The notes beneath the pieces were generated by a model. It was not told the DNA's origin. It did no database searches and saw only the letters and a program-made list of their open reading frames with translations. DNA of 64,000 bases from the NCBI GenBank assembly GCA_963575745.1, contig CAUYUJ010005669.1, positions 448,413 through 512,412 of the forward strand, read 5' to 3'. The DNA is from Prorocentrum cordatum (Eukaryota > Sar > Dinophyceae > Prorocentrales > Prorocentraceae). The position numbers and the translations under genes are program-made. Of this stretch, positions 1 through 12,719 are shown one piece after another (the first letter of the stretch is position 1; every line of letters begins with the position of its first letter).

Positions 1-375
1 CTCCATGATGCTGATGCTCAGCCGGGTCAGCTCGTCCCTAACTCGAACGGCCTCCAGATCGGCGGGGTGGCGCAGCTCAGGAAGACCGAGCAAGTGCTCG
101 TCGCTGCGCAGCAGCGATGGGGGGCCAGGCCGCGGCCGCTCTGGGTCACGGATCGGCCCGCGGTCGCGAGCGCGACTCCAGGTGCTGCATGGCGCCCCCA
201 GGTGCGCGCCCCAGATGCGCCCGGCGGCGATCCAGCCGCGGATGAGCCGCTGGTTGCCCCTGAGCGTCAGGTCCCAGCTCGGGCCTCGCGGCACGTCCCA
301 CTCCAGAACCAGGTAGCCCAGCTTCCTGAGCTCGGCGGCGAGCCGGCCACAGCCACTGAAGATCTCTAAAAGGAT
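1..375 (-). CDS. C5-DNA-methyltransferase-like domain (partial)
   Basis: In the minus frame whose codons start at 366, 363 and so on, the translation gives ILLEIFSGCGRLAAEL, a motif-I-like glycine loop (F-S-G-C-G-R-L). About 50 residues later comes GAHLGAPCSTWSRA, a motif-IV-like Pro-Cys box, followed by a region rich in LRSDEHLLGLPEL. This matches the domain that follows the recombinase in dinoflagellate DIRS-like polyproteins. It resembles Dcm/DNMT C5-methyltransferases, in which the Pro-Cys cysteine attacks cytosine C6. Motif VI and later motifs lie beyond the left edge, so activity cannot be judged. It is out of frame with the recombinase by one step at ~366-375, suggesting an indel in one original ORF. 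A non-catalytic Rossmann domain is the main alternative. Confidence 0.68.
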   Translation of the reverse strand, partial: MLLEIFSGCGRLAAELRKLGYLVLEWDVPRGPSWDLTLRGNQRLIRGWIAAGRIWGAHLGAPCSTWSRARDRGPIRDPERPRPGPPSLLRSDEHLLGLPELRHPADLEAVRVRDELTRLSISIME

Positions 376-1772
376 CTGCGGTTGCTGTCGCGACCCGCGG
401 TGGGCGGAAAGGAGGCGCTCGAAGGCCGCCCGAGGAGTGACCTCAGACGGGCCGGCGCCCCCATCGCCCGCGCCAGCACGTGCCGCGGGAGGCGATGGAG
501 CTGCTCCGACACCCGCCCCTCCTTGCGGTACCGCTGCGCGGCGGCGTCGCTCATCCAGCGCCCGCGCAGCTTTATCTCCGCTAGCGTTCGGTACCCGATC
601 GCCTGGTCGAAGGACGGGCCGCTGTGTCTCAGCATGTACAGCTCGGGCTTCAGCGCCTCGAGTCCGCACCCCTGCCCAGCCCGGCGGAACCTCTGGATGA
701 AGTCGGCCTGGCTGAAGGCGAACGCGCTCTGCCCCGGAGGCGTGTTTAGCCTCGACCGCGCCAGCGCGGGGTCGAGGAGCAGCTAGAAGTCCGGCGCGTC
801 CACGACGACGGACTCGTCGAACTGGTGCGTCTTGCTTGCGACCGTGAACTCGAAGGGGTGGAGCACCAGGGACCAGTTGCCGTACCGGCTCCCCCCGAGG
901 GGAGGCGCCATCATCTCCCGCGTCAACTTGAACCCCTCGCTGGGCCTGAAGTAGCAGTGGAAGCTCAGCACCACCAGCGCGGCCGTTGCCCAGCACCCGT
1001 CCAGCACCAGCTGCTCGGCGAGCAGTGCCACCGCTTCCCGCGGCAGGGGCAGGCGGGTGCGCCCGGGCGCGAGCCGGCGCCACCCGCGGAGAGTCTGCCC
1101 TGCCCGCGGGAGGCGGCGGTTCCCTGACTTGCCGAAGTCTGGGAGGTGGAACTTCGCCACGGCCATCATGTGCGACCCGACGTGCGCCTGCTCGCCGTTC
1201 AGGTACTCCTCGTCCATCCAGAGCGCGAGCCAGTCGTCGAGGTCCTCGAACGGCGTCCCCTGGGCTTGGCGCTTCCGTAGCTGAGTCGCCTCGGGTACGC
1301 CTAACAGACGGCGCCGCTCGAGAAAGCGGCCCCAGGCCAGCTCGTACTTGGCGAGGGTCAGCGGCGTCACCGACCTCTGCTGCAGCCGGGTCCGGCCCAC
1401 CGGGGGCGCTGCCCGAGCGGCTTCCAGCCGCTGCCGCCGCTCGGCGCGCACTCGACGAGCGCCGAACTGGGGCGGCGGCCGCGCCGACGTCGGCAGGGCG
1501 CCCCGCGGCGTGCGGGCCGTTGGCCGTTGCTGCTTGGCCTCCCTCGCCGAGCGCGTGTCCTGGGCGCCGCCGTCGTCGCCTCGCGGCAAGACTGGCACCG
1601 GCGGGCTCGTCGGCGTCCAGCTCGCGGAGCTCCTCGGCAGCGCTCCGACAGTCGCGGCGGTGGCTGCCCTCGGCTCCGCCCCGGGCCGGCCAGCGGCACC
1701 CCTCGGCAGCGTCGGCGCCGCAGACGAAAGGGGGGCGCGCGCCGATGGGCACGCGCCGCCTCGAAGGAGCAT
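366..1772 (-). CDS. Tyrosine recombinase (integrase of DIRS-like element), amber-interrupted
   Basis: The family integrates or circularises the cDNA by tyrosine-mediated strand exchange. After a low-complexity Arg/Pro-rich linker, an N-terminal SAM-like core-binding region begins near LTLAKYELAWGRFLERRR (about 1360-1310). Box I is SFHCYFRPSEGFKL (arginine in YFRPSE). An in-frame TAG at 783-785 interrupts the frame. The same frame then continues to box II LRHSGPS, the GRW motif (His/Trp position) and the tyrosine in AQRYRKEGRV near 510. All catalytic positions are therefore recognisable although the ORF is broken. The N-terminal limit is arbitrary, because the frame joins RNase H after a frameshift near 1770. 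The length of the catalytic part fits DIRS-type recombinases. Confidence 0.8.
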
Positions 1773-2638
1773 CAGCAGGATTACGCTCCGACGGCGGCCA
1801 GCGCAGCGTCGGCGCGAGCGCGCCGGCCAGACGCCGCGCCGCCCATTGTCGGGCGACCCGCATCAGCCCTCGCGAGGAAGAGCGCCCCTTGGTTAGAGCC
1901 AAGACCCACGAGAGGCTGTCCGACAAGAAGAGCACACGCTTCCCTGACATCCGGCTGTCTCTTAGGGCGTGACGAACGGCATGCGCGAGGGCCCGACCTT
2001 CGAGAACCGCGATGTGCTCGGGCCGGCCCCGGCCCCCGCTCGAGACGACCTGCCGCTCCCCGTCGAGCACCGCCGCCGGCGCGTCCTGGACTGGGCTGGG
2101 CCTGCAGGGCCCCGCGGACGGTTCCTCGCCCAGGCAGCCCCTCGGCCGCGCCTGCCCCATCGGGCCCTGGCGGGCCGCGGAACCTCCAGCGATCGTTCTC
2201 CCGGCCCAGAGCCCGCGCCCAGTCGATGTCCACCCCCCAGTGCGCGACCCCACGCCCCTGCTCACTCGCGTCGGTAGCGCGCGCCCTTGTCTCCCACTCG
2301 GCCCGCAGAGTGAGTGGCCCACAAGAGGGGCAGTAAACCTGCGACCCAGCGAAGCTCCCGGCGAACTCCGTCCGACAGCGGTCGAGCGTCATCTTCGATG
2401 CGGCGCGTCGTTTCGCCGCTAAGTTAGTGGCGAAACGATGCGCCGCATCGAAGATGGACAAAAAGGGCCGTCGAGCGAGCCCCGCAAAAGTGAAATGACT
2501 TACAATCTTACTGATCTGTCTACCTGCGGCTACTCCTCTATCGAGCAGGGCCAACGTCCCGATCCTAAGACGCCAGAGCCTGCGGGCCCGCGGCCGCAGC
2601 ACGCCCCGAGAGCCCTCGAATTCCCAGCCAAGACTCAA
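1735..2638 (-). CDS. RNase H region of DIRS-like element, frameshifted
   Basis: The segment follows the RT palm. Visible pieces are a connection region with GWEFEG and RPRARRLWRLRIG, then HFTFAGLARRPFLSIFDA. The first catalytic aspartate is in ATDASEQGRGVAHWG (about 2270). After a frame change comes LFLSDSLSWVLALTKGRSS (about 1930), carrying another catalytic Asp. The C-terminal signature WPPSERNPADAPSRR lies at 1800-1760. Such fragments match the RNase HI that degrades the RNA strand of the hybrid during reverse transcription. At least two frame changes separate the pieces (frames starting 2638, then 1800), so this is a decayed reading frame. Confidence 0.72.
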
Positions 2639-2639
2639 G

Positions 2640-3930
2640 TCAAGGAGGCCTCCAGGGGCTCATGAAGAGGCAGGCCCGCCCTGGACAACGACTCCGTCGC
2701 GCGCGCGAGGAGCTCGTTGGCCCGCTCGGCGGAGGTGGCGAAGCCTTTAAAAAATCAACATATTCGGCGTGCATCCCGAGGCTTAGCGGAGGAGGGGCCC
2801 GTCCGTCGACGAGGCGATCGTTATCGCCAAGCCCTGCTCGCTCGCTCAGAACAGTCTCGTGCACGCGTTGACAAAAAGCTAAAGCGCGCGACCAGCCCGT
2901 GGGAAGGACAGCGAATCTGGGCCCCACCCAATCACGCGGCCCCAGGGTCCGGCCCTGCAGTTCGGAGATCCCCAGGTCTCCAGCACGGACGCGAGGGAGG
3001 GAGAGAAAAGGACGGAGGGCAGAGGGGGGACCCATGTGATAGAACGCGTCACAGATATCAACGCCTGACATCCACAAATCCTGCCCTCCAGGAATCTCGA
3101 TTGAAGACAAGCTGGAACCAGGGGCGAGATCCACGTGCTCGGGATCCTCAAAATGGAAATTGCTTCCGCGACAATCTACTACAAGTCTCTGTGAGCCATT
3201 CTTTTTCCACGCCGTGAAAAAGCCTGCTTCCTCGCGCGCTTCGACCGACTCGGGAACAAGGTCGAGCATCCCTGCCTCCAGCGGCCGCCGTGTGAACTCC
3301 GCGCGGCGGGCCGGCTCTCGAAGGCAAGGGTCGAGGTAGGGCGAGGGTGACTTAGCTTCAGCCTTCCGCCCCGCAGCAAACCGACTTGGCAAAACCTTGC
3401 TGTCGAGAAAAACCTCGACACAATTGGGGCCATCCCGTCCGAGAAGCTCCTCCAGAGGGCGCGCGACGGCGCCCGCCTTCGGAAGCGAGACGTGGTCGAA
3501 TGTCAAAGGGGCCAGCGTCTCAAGCTCTTCAGCCCCATAAGCTGTGCTGACCTGCAGCTCCCGCAGGGCCGCGTCGGCCGTGAGTTCAGGCGGTGGGCCG
3601 CCTAACTCCGCGCAGCAGCCGGTGAGGTGCTCGAGCGCCGGCTCCTGGATGTGGCAGGGTGTTGCCAGCGGCTGGCGGCGAAGCTGATCCTCGCCAGCGT
3701 CCATCTGGTTCAGTGTCTGAATCAGGTCTCGAAGCAGGCCCGCCTGGCGCGCCCGCCCAGCAGCGCGACTCCGCCCGCGACGTCCGCCTGAGCGCCCAGC
3801 GGCAACCGAGCACCAGGCCGGCAGCGGCAGCGGCAGCAGGGACCGATTGCGATCCACGCAGGCCACCGCACCCCCCTCTGGTTCGCCGCGCGGGTGGGGG
3901 AGCCCCGGCGGCGCGTAGTGCATCATGACT
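2640..3930 (-). CDS. Reverse transcriptase of DIRS-like element
   Basis: This is the C-terminal ~430 codons of an open frame on the minus strand. Fingers motifs FFTAWKKNGSQRLVVDCRGS precede motif A in MSGVDICDAFYHM (Asp near 3059). Motif B is RFAVLPTGWSRALAFCQ. Motif C is EYVDF near 2762-2750, where relatives usually have Y-V-D-N-F, so one residue seems lost at the active site. Upstream it contains the helical region ending AEFTRRPLEAGMLDLV, typical just before the fingers. The frame ends at 2640 with a frame change into the RNase H region. The motif C irregularity and the neighbouring lesions argue that it is inactive. Confidence 0.8.
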
Positions 3931-4468
3931 TCGCGGGGGGGGCCTTCTTGGCCAAGGCGGCCTGCTCCTCCCGCAGCTTCCTCGCGTTCTTCTTGATGCC
4001 CGCAATCCTCTCCAGCTCCTTCGACGCCTGCTCCAGCAGCTCGGGGCGCACCGTGCTGGCGGCGCGGCCTCCGCCCAAGAAGGCCTGCACCTCGTCCAGC
4101 GGCATTTTGGCGTTGGCCTGCTGCTGCTCCTGCCGGCGCTCGTCCCAGTAGTGCTCTATCAGCAGGAGCTTGCGGTAGGCGACCTCCACCCCCGCCAAGT
4201 TGTAGAGGTCCAGCTGGTCGACGGTCCCGAGCATCTCCACAACTTTGCTCAACGTCTCGTGCTCCGGCACGCCGAAGCCGCTGTCCTGGAGCCGACGGCG
4301 CGCCCTCCACATCTCCGAGTGCAAGATCGGCCCGCCATCGCGGTGCTGGCATGCTGCACGCCACTTCACCGATCTCGGGGCCTTCACGCCGAAGTCCTGG
4401 ATGTCCTCCTGACGGCAGTCCGAGACGACGGACGCCCAGGCCCGCTCGCGCCCGACCGCGGTGTGCAT
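3923..4468 (-). CDS. Gag-like / pre-RT domain of DIRS-like element
   Basis: A 181-codon frame reads through VVSDCRQEDIQDFGVKAPRS, GTVDQLDLYNLAGVEVAYRK and LLIEHYWDERRQEQQQANAK, ending in a Lys/Ala-rich helix. These blocks match the domain upstream of the RT in dinoflagellate DIRS-like polyproteins. I recognise it by family resemblance only, and no biochemical role is known to me; a structural (Gag-like) role is inferred from its position. It is one frame away from both the upstream Pro/Ala-rich segment and the RT, so it marks two frameshifts. The likely original protein had no separate start here, and the ATG at 4468 is only the first methionine in this open stretch. Confidence 0.62.
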   Translation of the reverse strand: MHTAVGRERAWASVVSDCRQEDIQDFGVKAPRSVKWRAACQHRDGGPILHSEMWRARRRLQDSGFGVPEHETLSKVVEMLGTVDQLDLYNLAGVEVAYRKLLLIEHYWDERRQEQQQANAKMPLDEVQAFLGGGRAASTVRPELLEQASKELERIAGIKKNARKLREEQAALAKKAPPAKS

Positions 4469-4499
4469 CGCCGGCAGCGCGCGCGCGCGTCCGAGCCCC

Positions 4500-5738
4500 T
4501 AAACTCGCGGTTGAAGTGTCCACCTCCGTGTCCGCCACGAGCGCCACGAAGACCGAGTGGCCACTGGGGAGCAGAGCCACCTGGCGCCGGCCTGCGCCGC
4601 CGCCGAGGGTGGGACCTCCTGGAGCCCCAACGTCCAGCGCCTGCCCGTACGTCACCAGCCCTGCGAGGTCCTCCAGAGCGCGCCAGCTCCAGCCCAAGGG
4701 GGCCACCCCGTTGGCCGGGACGACCACCGGCAGCCCATCTGGGATGGCTGGCGCCCGCGCGGGTGGGGCCGAGCCCGCGGCCTGGGCCGCGACGGCCACA
4801 GGCGGCGCCGGCACCACTCCCGCGGCCGGCTCGGGGGCCGGCGCGACGCCAGGCGCGGGCCCAGCGGCGATGGGCACTGGAGGCAGAACAGGGCCCGCTC
4901 CAGCCCCCTGGGGCGCCGGCCCCGCCGCGGCCCCGAGCTCCGCCACCACGCCGGCGATGGCCTCGAACGGCACGAACTCGTTCGCCGGGATCGGGCCTCC
5001 GGCGCCCCCAACAGCCACGTCCGCGGCAGCCCAGAGCCGATTGGCCTCCACGCGGGCCGCTCCCCGCATCGCCTATACTCCAGGCCGGTGGGCTCGTCCC
5101 TGAACCGGTACACCTGGGCCCGCGGCGCGGTGGCAGGGGGCGGCCAGCGCTCGCTGCTTAACACGACCCGCGCCACATCGACGCCGAGGGGCCCCGTCCT
5201 GTAGCCCTCCTCGTACACGTCCAGGTCCGGCGTCCCGATGAGCACGCGGCCGAACTCAGTCGCCGAGCGCGCCGCGCGCGCCGCGCGCCAGCATCCCAGC
5301 ACACGCCGTTGGTGGTACACCGGGGGCCCCGCCACCGTGTACAGCACGAGCGCCCACTCCTCCAGAGCTGGGGGCGGGAGCGCAGGCGCCGCCAGCGCGG
5401 CCATCCTCAAGCCCCGGCGCCGGCGGCGTCGCAGCCGACCGCCTCGAGCCGCCCCACAGCCCGACGGCCCGGACGACGAGCGCGACCAGGAGGCCCCCGA
5501 GGCTGAAAGCGGCCAGAGGGACAGCCCAGACGCCCGAGCTGGGCGGCGCTGACGGCCGCGCGGGGGACGGCGGAACTCCCGGGCAGGCAGGGCAGCTGGG
5601 GATCTCCGGCAGGGCCGGGCACGACGGGATCGGCGGGCAGGCCGGCACCTTTGGGCACCGACTCGACGCCAACACCTGCGCGAGGCCGACCCAGTGGAGC
5701 GTCTCCCGCACCAGAGCCTCGGCCAGCGCCGCTTGCAT
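4500..5738 (-). CDS. N-terminal Cys/Pro-rich and transmembrane region of DIRS-like polyprotein, frameshifted
   Basis: The plausible start is the ATG at 5738. The first ~60 residues contain ETLHWVGLAQVL and a run of C-P-x-x-P spacings (CPALPEIPSCPACPGVPP). A hydrophobic segment VWAVPLAAFSLGGLLVALVV, likely membrane-spanning, follows. After a frame change the next block has EEWALVLYTVAGPPVYHQRR and GRVLIGTPDLDVYEEGY (about 5370-5200). A further change leads to an Ala/Pro-rich linker and RRQVALLPSGHSVFVALVA (about 4600-4530). The order matches N-termini of dinoflagellate DIRS-like proteins known to me, but a function is not established. Why such an element should start with a membrane segment is unknown. 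Confidence 0.6.
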
Positions 5739-5964
5739 CCCCCGCTGGGGACCGCCCGTGGTAGCCTCAATTCAGCACAAGCTCTCGAGCTTAAGTGGAT
5801 ACGGGAGGGTTTGAACGTCGTGTGAAGCCCCGAGTTCTCCACGGTTAAACCTGCGGCCATTCTCTGACGCTGCGTTGCATTTCACAGTGAAACAGTATAA
5901 GTACATATACCTATACGACCACCCTTCGGGTGATAAGGAGGTTCGGGGGGGGGAGGAACCAACG
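5739..5964. other. 5' flank of DIRS-like element, no gene
   Basis: Short unique-looking sequence between the presumed start of the DIRS-like coding region and the satellite to its right. It may contain the element's promoter or terminus, but no repeat or motif that would define an end was recognised. Confidence 0.4.
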
Positions 5965-6180
5965 TCTCACTCGATCGGTCTCACTATCGATCTCACTATC
6001 GATCTCAGTATCGGTCTCGCTCGATCGATCCCCCTCGATCGATCTCACAATCGATCTCACTCGACATATCTCACAATTGATCTGACTATCGATCTCACAA
6101 ACGATCTCACAATCGATATCACATTCGGACTCAATACCGATCTCTCTATCGATATCACAACCGCTCTCACAATCAACGTC
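5965..6180. repeat. Minisatellite of (TCTCACTATCGA)-like units
   Basis: Degenerate 10-12 bp units of the form ATCGATCTCACTATCGATCT repeat across about 215 bp and grade into the CAT-rich satellite that follows. Any open frame here is a product of the repeat. Confidence 0.85.
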
Positions 6181-6994
6181 ATCATCATCATCAACAACAA
6201 CAACATCACCATCAACACCATCATCACCAACATCATCATAATCGGGACACCGTCCTCATCATCAACACCAACATCATCATCACCACGGGCATCAACATCA
6301 TCGGGACACCACCATCACCATCATCACCATCATCACAATCATCATCATCATCAACATCATCATCAGCAGCATCGGGACACAGTCATTGTCATCATCATCA
6401 TCAGCAGCAGCATCATCATCGGGACACCATCATGATCATCATCGTTATCATCATCATCATCATCATCAGCATCATCATCGGGACACCATCATCATCATCA
6501 TCATCTCATCCTCATCATCGACATCATCATCATCAGCATCCTCAACATCATCATGACCATCATCATCGTCATCACCGGGGCACCATCATCATCATTACCA
6601 ACATCAGCATCAACATCATCATCATCACCATCGGGACGCCATCATCATCAACATCATCATCACCATCAGCATAATCATCATCATCGGGACGCCATAATCA
6701 TCATCAACCTCATCATCATCAACATCATCATCATCATCGGGACACAGTCATAATCAGCATTATCAACATCATCAGCATCATATTCATCATCATCGGGACA
6801 CCATCATCGTCATCATCATGATCACCAACATAATCATCATTATCATCATCATCCTCATAATCGGGACACCATCAGCATCATCATCATCATCGTCATCACC
6901 ATCATCGACATCATCATCATCATCATCGGGACACCATTATCATATCATCATCATCGTCCTCATCAACATCAGCATCATCATCAGCATCACCATC

Positions 6995-7025
<31 letters not shown>

Positions 7026-7092
7026 GCAGCATCATCATCATCAACATCACCATCACCATCACCATCACCATCACCATCACCATCACCATCAC

Positions 7093-7138
<46 letters not shown>

Positions 7139-7148
7139 TCATCATCAC

Positions 7149-7179
<31 letters not shown>

Positions 7180-7190
7180 GCGGGACACCG
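6180..7190. repeat. (CAT)n satellite punctuated by GGGACACC
   Basis: About 1 kb of CAT/CAA/CAG triplets is interrupted every ~50-80 bp by the octamer CGGGACACC or CGGGACAC. This makes a higher-order unit of triplet run plus octamer. The octamer reappears as the core of the adjacent GC-rich minisatellite at 7185-7345, so the two repeats are related. Long Ser/Ile/His-rich open frames here are artefacts. Confidence 0.9.
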
Positions 7191-7402
7191 CGGGAAACCG
7201 GCGGGACACCGCGGGGCACCGCGGGACACCGCGGGACACCGCGGGACACCGGCGGGACACCGCGGGGCCCCGGCCGCCCGGAAGGGAATCATTTGGTCCG
7301 GCCGCGCCTCAGCCACACGGGACACCAGCGGGACACCGGCGGGACACCGCGGGCCCCGGCCGCCCGGAAGGGAGACATTTGGTCCGGCCGCGCCTCAGCC
7401 AC
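7185..7402. repeat. CGCGGGACAC minisatellite with a duplicated ~55 bp segment
   Basis: Units CACCGCGGGACACCGG repeat at 7185-7262. A ~55 bp segment beginning GGCCCCGGCCGCCCGGAAGG is present at 7264-7318 and again at 7348-7402, with GGGACACC units between them. Confidence 0.85.
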
Positions 7403-7534
7403 AGGAGACTTTCTCTCGCCCGCCCACGCAGCTTCGCCTCGCCCGCACGCACGGCACGCACGAACACGAAACCGAAATCGATTTCCCGGTAGGGGGGCTC
7501 TCCGTTCCACTTCGATCTCACCCCCTCACCTCCG

Positions 7535-7537
<3 letters not shown>

Positions 7538-7580
<43 letters not shown>
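7538..7580. repeat. (TA)n microsatellite
   Basis: About 20 perfect TA dinucleotides. Flanking sequence up to 7967 contains a purine-rich stretch (7626-7700) and an A/T-rich unique part in which no gene is seen. Confidence 0.95.
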
Positions 7581-7583
<3 letters not shown>

Positions 7584-7967
7584 ATCTGGAGATCTGTATG
7601 TGTTTGCCGATGTCTCCCGTCTTCCCTGTGGTTTGGAGGGGGAGGAGGAGATGAGGGAGAAGAGGAGGTCGGAGAAGGGGGAGGAGGGAGGGATGACAGG
7701 AGGAGGTTGGACAAAACGATGTGATAAACCAGCCTAGCACTTTCAAAGAATTTAGAAACTGTAAACGCTTAACTCAAAACTGATTCCCAAATTGATAAAT
7801 TACAATTTCAATCCTGGAATCTCGGGGTTGATAGATTTTGATGCTGAAAACTCCAATCAGGGGCTATCCATATTGAAAAATGATAGCTGGAAACTTCAAT
7901 CCGGGACTTCCTAAATGGAATAATTGAGGAACCCATCGGGTTTTGCATTCTTCCAATTTGGCAAACA

Positions 7968-10270
7968 TGATAGATCCACAAACCTGGAAAGGAATGTAGA
8001 CATGTACGGCATCGCAGCGTTTTGAAGACACCTGATCGGGCGACGGGCAATTGCAATGCTGAGTGTATCGATCTTGACGTACCGTGCCAAGGGCTGTGCT
8101 GTCCTGCGCCGTGCTGAACTACGATGCGCCATGCCGCGATTGCGCTCTATAGTGTTGTGGATCGAGTCCTCCTTTGCATCCGAGCCCTGACCGAACTGAT
8201 CTGGATCTTAAGCTCGAGCTGCCTGAGCACAGGGACGCGCCAGGGGGACGCGCCGCGGAACGCCCCGAGGGACGCGCCAGGGGACGTGCCAAGGGACGTG
8301 CCATGGGGACGCACCGCGGGACGTGCCAAGGGGACGCGCTACGGAACGTGCCAATGGACGTACCCCGGGACGTGCCAGGGGACGCGCCGCGCGACGTGCC
8401 AGGGGGACTCGCCACGGGACGCGCCTCTGAGCGTGCCAAGTTGCAAGGCTGAGTGTATCGATCTTGATGTACCGTGCCAAGAGCTGTGCTGTCCTGCGCC
8501 GTGCTGAACTGCGATGTGTCATGCAGCGATTGTGCTCGATAGCGTCGTGGTTCGAGTGCCCCTTTGCATTCGAGTCCTGACCGAACTGATCTGGATCTTA
8601 AGCTCGAGCTGCCTGAGCACAAAGTAGCTGCCCCAGAGCTAATTTACAAGGAGACACGCCAAGGAACGTGCCGCGGAATGTCCCAAAGGACGCGCCAGGG
8701 GTCGTGCCAAGGGACGTGCCATGGGGACGCACCGCGGGACGTGCCAAAAGGACGCGCTACGGAACGTGCCAATGGACGTGCCACGGGACGCGCCGCGCGA
8801 CGTGCCAAGGGGATTCACCACGGGACGCGCCACGGAACGTGCCAAAGTGCAAAGCTGAATGTATCGATCTTGATGTACCGTGCCAAGGGCTGCGCTGTCC
8901 TGCGCCGTGCTGAACTGCGATGTGCCATGCCGCGATTGTGCTCGATAGTGTTGTGGATCGAGTCCTCCTTTTATCCGAGTCCAGCTGCCTGAGCATAGGG
9001 ACGCGCCAGAGGGACGCGCCGCGGAACGTCCCAAGGGACGCGCCAGGGGACGTGCCAAGGGACGAGCCATGGGGACGCACTGCAAGACTTACCAAAAGGA
9101 CGCGCTACGGAACGTGCCAATGGACATGCCACTGGACGTGCCAAGGGACGCGCCGCGCGACGTGCCAGGGGGACTCGCCACGGGACGCGCCACTGAACGT
9201 GCCAAATTGCAAGGCTGAGTGTATCGCTCTTGACGTACCGTGCAAAGAGCTGTGCTGTCCTGCGCCGTGCTGAATTGCGATGTGTCGTGCCGCGATTGTG
9301 CTCTATAGCGTTGTGGATCGAGTTCTCCTTCGCATCCGAGTCCTGACCGAACTGATCTGGATCCTAAGCTTGAGCTGCCTGAGCACATAGTAGCTGCCCC
9401 CGAGCCAATTGACAAGGGGACATGCCAGGCGGACGCGCCGCGGAACGCCCCAAGGGACCCGCCAAGGGACGTGCCAAGGGAATGCCATGGGGACGCACCG
9501 CGGGACGTGCCAAGGGGACGCGCTACAGAACGAGCCAATGGACGTGCCACGGGACGTGCCAAGGGATGTAAATTACGCTGCGCCCGCGCTCCCAAGGCCA
9601 CGGTCCCTTGTAAATTGCACTGCGTTCGCGCTCCCAGGGCCACGATCCCTCGTAAATTACGCTGCGTCCGCGCTCCCTGGCCACGATCCCTGGTAAACTA
9701 CGCTGCGCCCGCGCTCCCAAGGCCGCGCTCCCAGGCGAATTACGCTGCGTCCGCGCTCCCAGGGCCACGTTCCCTCGTGAACTACGCTGTGTCCGCCCCC
9801 TCAGGGCCACGATCCATCGTAAAATACACCGCGTCCGCGCTCCCAGGGCCACGATCCCTTGTAAATTACGCTGCGTCCGCGCTCCCAGGGCCTCCACGCT
9901 CCCAGGGCCACGATCCCTTTTGAACTTACGCTGCGTCCACACTCCCAAGGCCCCCTAGGGCATCCTTTGGCATCCAAGTTTTTGGAAGTCTCCCAAACAA
10001 GCGTTTCTCGAGACGTCCTCAACAATTTTTGCAAAACAAGTGTTTCGCTCGAGACATCCGCAACAAACGAAAATGCTTACTTTACCTGGTGTTGAAAAAC
10101 CGGCGTTTCGCTCGGAACATCCTCACAAATTAATTCGCGGGTCCGTCTCGATCGTTATTTCTCACAGAAGATATTAGAAAATGTCGCTGACCCGGCTCAA
10201 GTCGCCCCCGGGGGTGAAACCTCGAAAAGAAAACCCTGGACCGGCGCCGTTTCCGGGAACAAAAACACTC
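7968..10270. repeat. Composite satellite cassette 1, copy 1
   Basis: The cassette starts with AACATGATAGATCCAC. It continues with four tandem higher-order units of 360-406 bp (8053, 8446, 8852, 9212). Each unit is a ~180 bp core (TGAGTGTATCGATCTTGA to CTGCCTGAGCAC) followed by ~15 bp units of the GGGACGYGCCAAG type. After that come a 42 bp array (9570-9945), a segment with TTTCGCTCGAGACATCC (10042-10058) and an end containing TTTCCGGGAAC. The same order recurs at 41132-43275. No coding capacity is credible. Confidence 0.85.
9570..9945. repeat. 42 bp tandem repeat (CCAGGGCCACGATCCC type)
   Basis: About nine units of 42 bp containing ACGCTGCGTCCGCGCTCCCA and GGGCCACGATCCCTYGTAAA. It is the inner array of cassette copy 1. 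The corresponding array in copy 2 has the same period but a strongly diverged sequence. Confidence 0.88.
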
Positions 10271-10389
10271 AGGATCGTTGCCTGCGCCGCCAAGTCGCGC
10301 CGCGGCCAGACTGACGTTGTCGCCGATATTGGCCAAAGCGGGACGGACCCTCGCGCGCGAGGTCAACGAAGATTCAACCAACATCGCTT

Positions 10390-10615
10390 ACGAGACTTCC
10401 GCGATAGGGGGGGAACACGCTGAGGGAGGGAGCAGCAGTGGATCCGCGAGGGGGAGGGAGCACAAGGAGGGAGGGAGCGCCACCGGAGCACGAGGAGGGA
10501 GGGAGCACCACTGGGCTCGCGAGGGGGAGGGAACGCTGTTCTGGAGCACGAAGAGGGAGGGATCACCACTGGAATCGCGAGGGGGAGGGAGCACGAGGGA
10601 GGAACACCCCTGAAA
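10390..10615. repeat. GGGAGGGAGCAC minisatellite
   Basis: Units of 35-40 bp built on GCGAGGGGGAGGGAGCAC and CCACTGGA repeat about six times. The plus strand is G-rich with several GGG tracts, so quadruplex formation is possible. Confidence 0.82.
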
Positions 10616-10639
10616 CTGCCCCCGTGCTAAACTACGATT

Positions 10640-12640
<2,001 letters not shown>

Positions 12641-12719
12641 GGCCACTGCTACAACAGTGCATCACGACTTCCCAATAGCCCAATCGTGCAATGCGACGTC
12701 TATACAAGGCGACTGCAAG

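Larger units (their letters stand above)
1..5738 (-). mobile_element. DIRS-like (tyrosine-recombinase) retrotransposon, degenerate, truncated by window edge
   Basis: Read on the minus strand, the order is Cys/Pro-rich transmembrane N-terminus, gag-like domain, RT, RNase H, tyrosine recombinase (YR) and a DNA-methyltransferase-like domain that runs off position 1. RT plus YR without a DDE integrase defines DIRS-type elements. The trailing methyltransferase-like domain is an arrangement I know from dinoflagellate genomes. At least five frame changes (near 5400, 5000, 4480, 3850 and 2640, more in RNase H and between YR and methyltransferase) and an in-frame TAG at 783-785 mean it is not intact. 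The element is much more GC-rich than the Penelope-like element at 29-34 kb. No terminal repeats were identified, and one end lies outside the window. Confidence 0.82.

Noticed and set aside
986-2336. Long plus-strand frames of 182-328 codons opposite the recombinase and RNase H
   Set aside because: Antisense shadows caused by very high GC; the domain motifs are on the minus strand.
7309-8056. Open frames around the TA microsatellite
   Set aside because: Low-complexity (Tyr-Ile) centre and no conserved motif; overlapping frames in several registers.
8140-8175. tRNA/SINE-type B box (GGATCGAGTCC) in the 180 bp core repeat
   Set aside because: No matching A box at the right distance and no tRNA fold; treated as chance within a satellite core.
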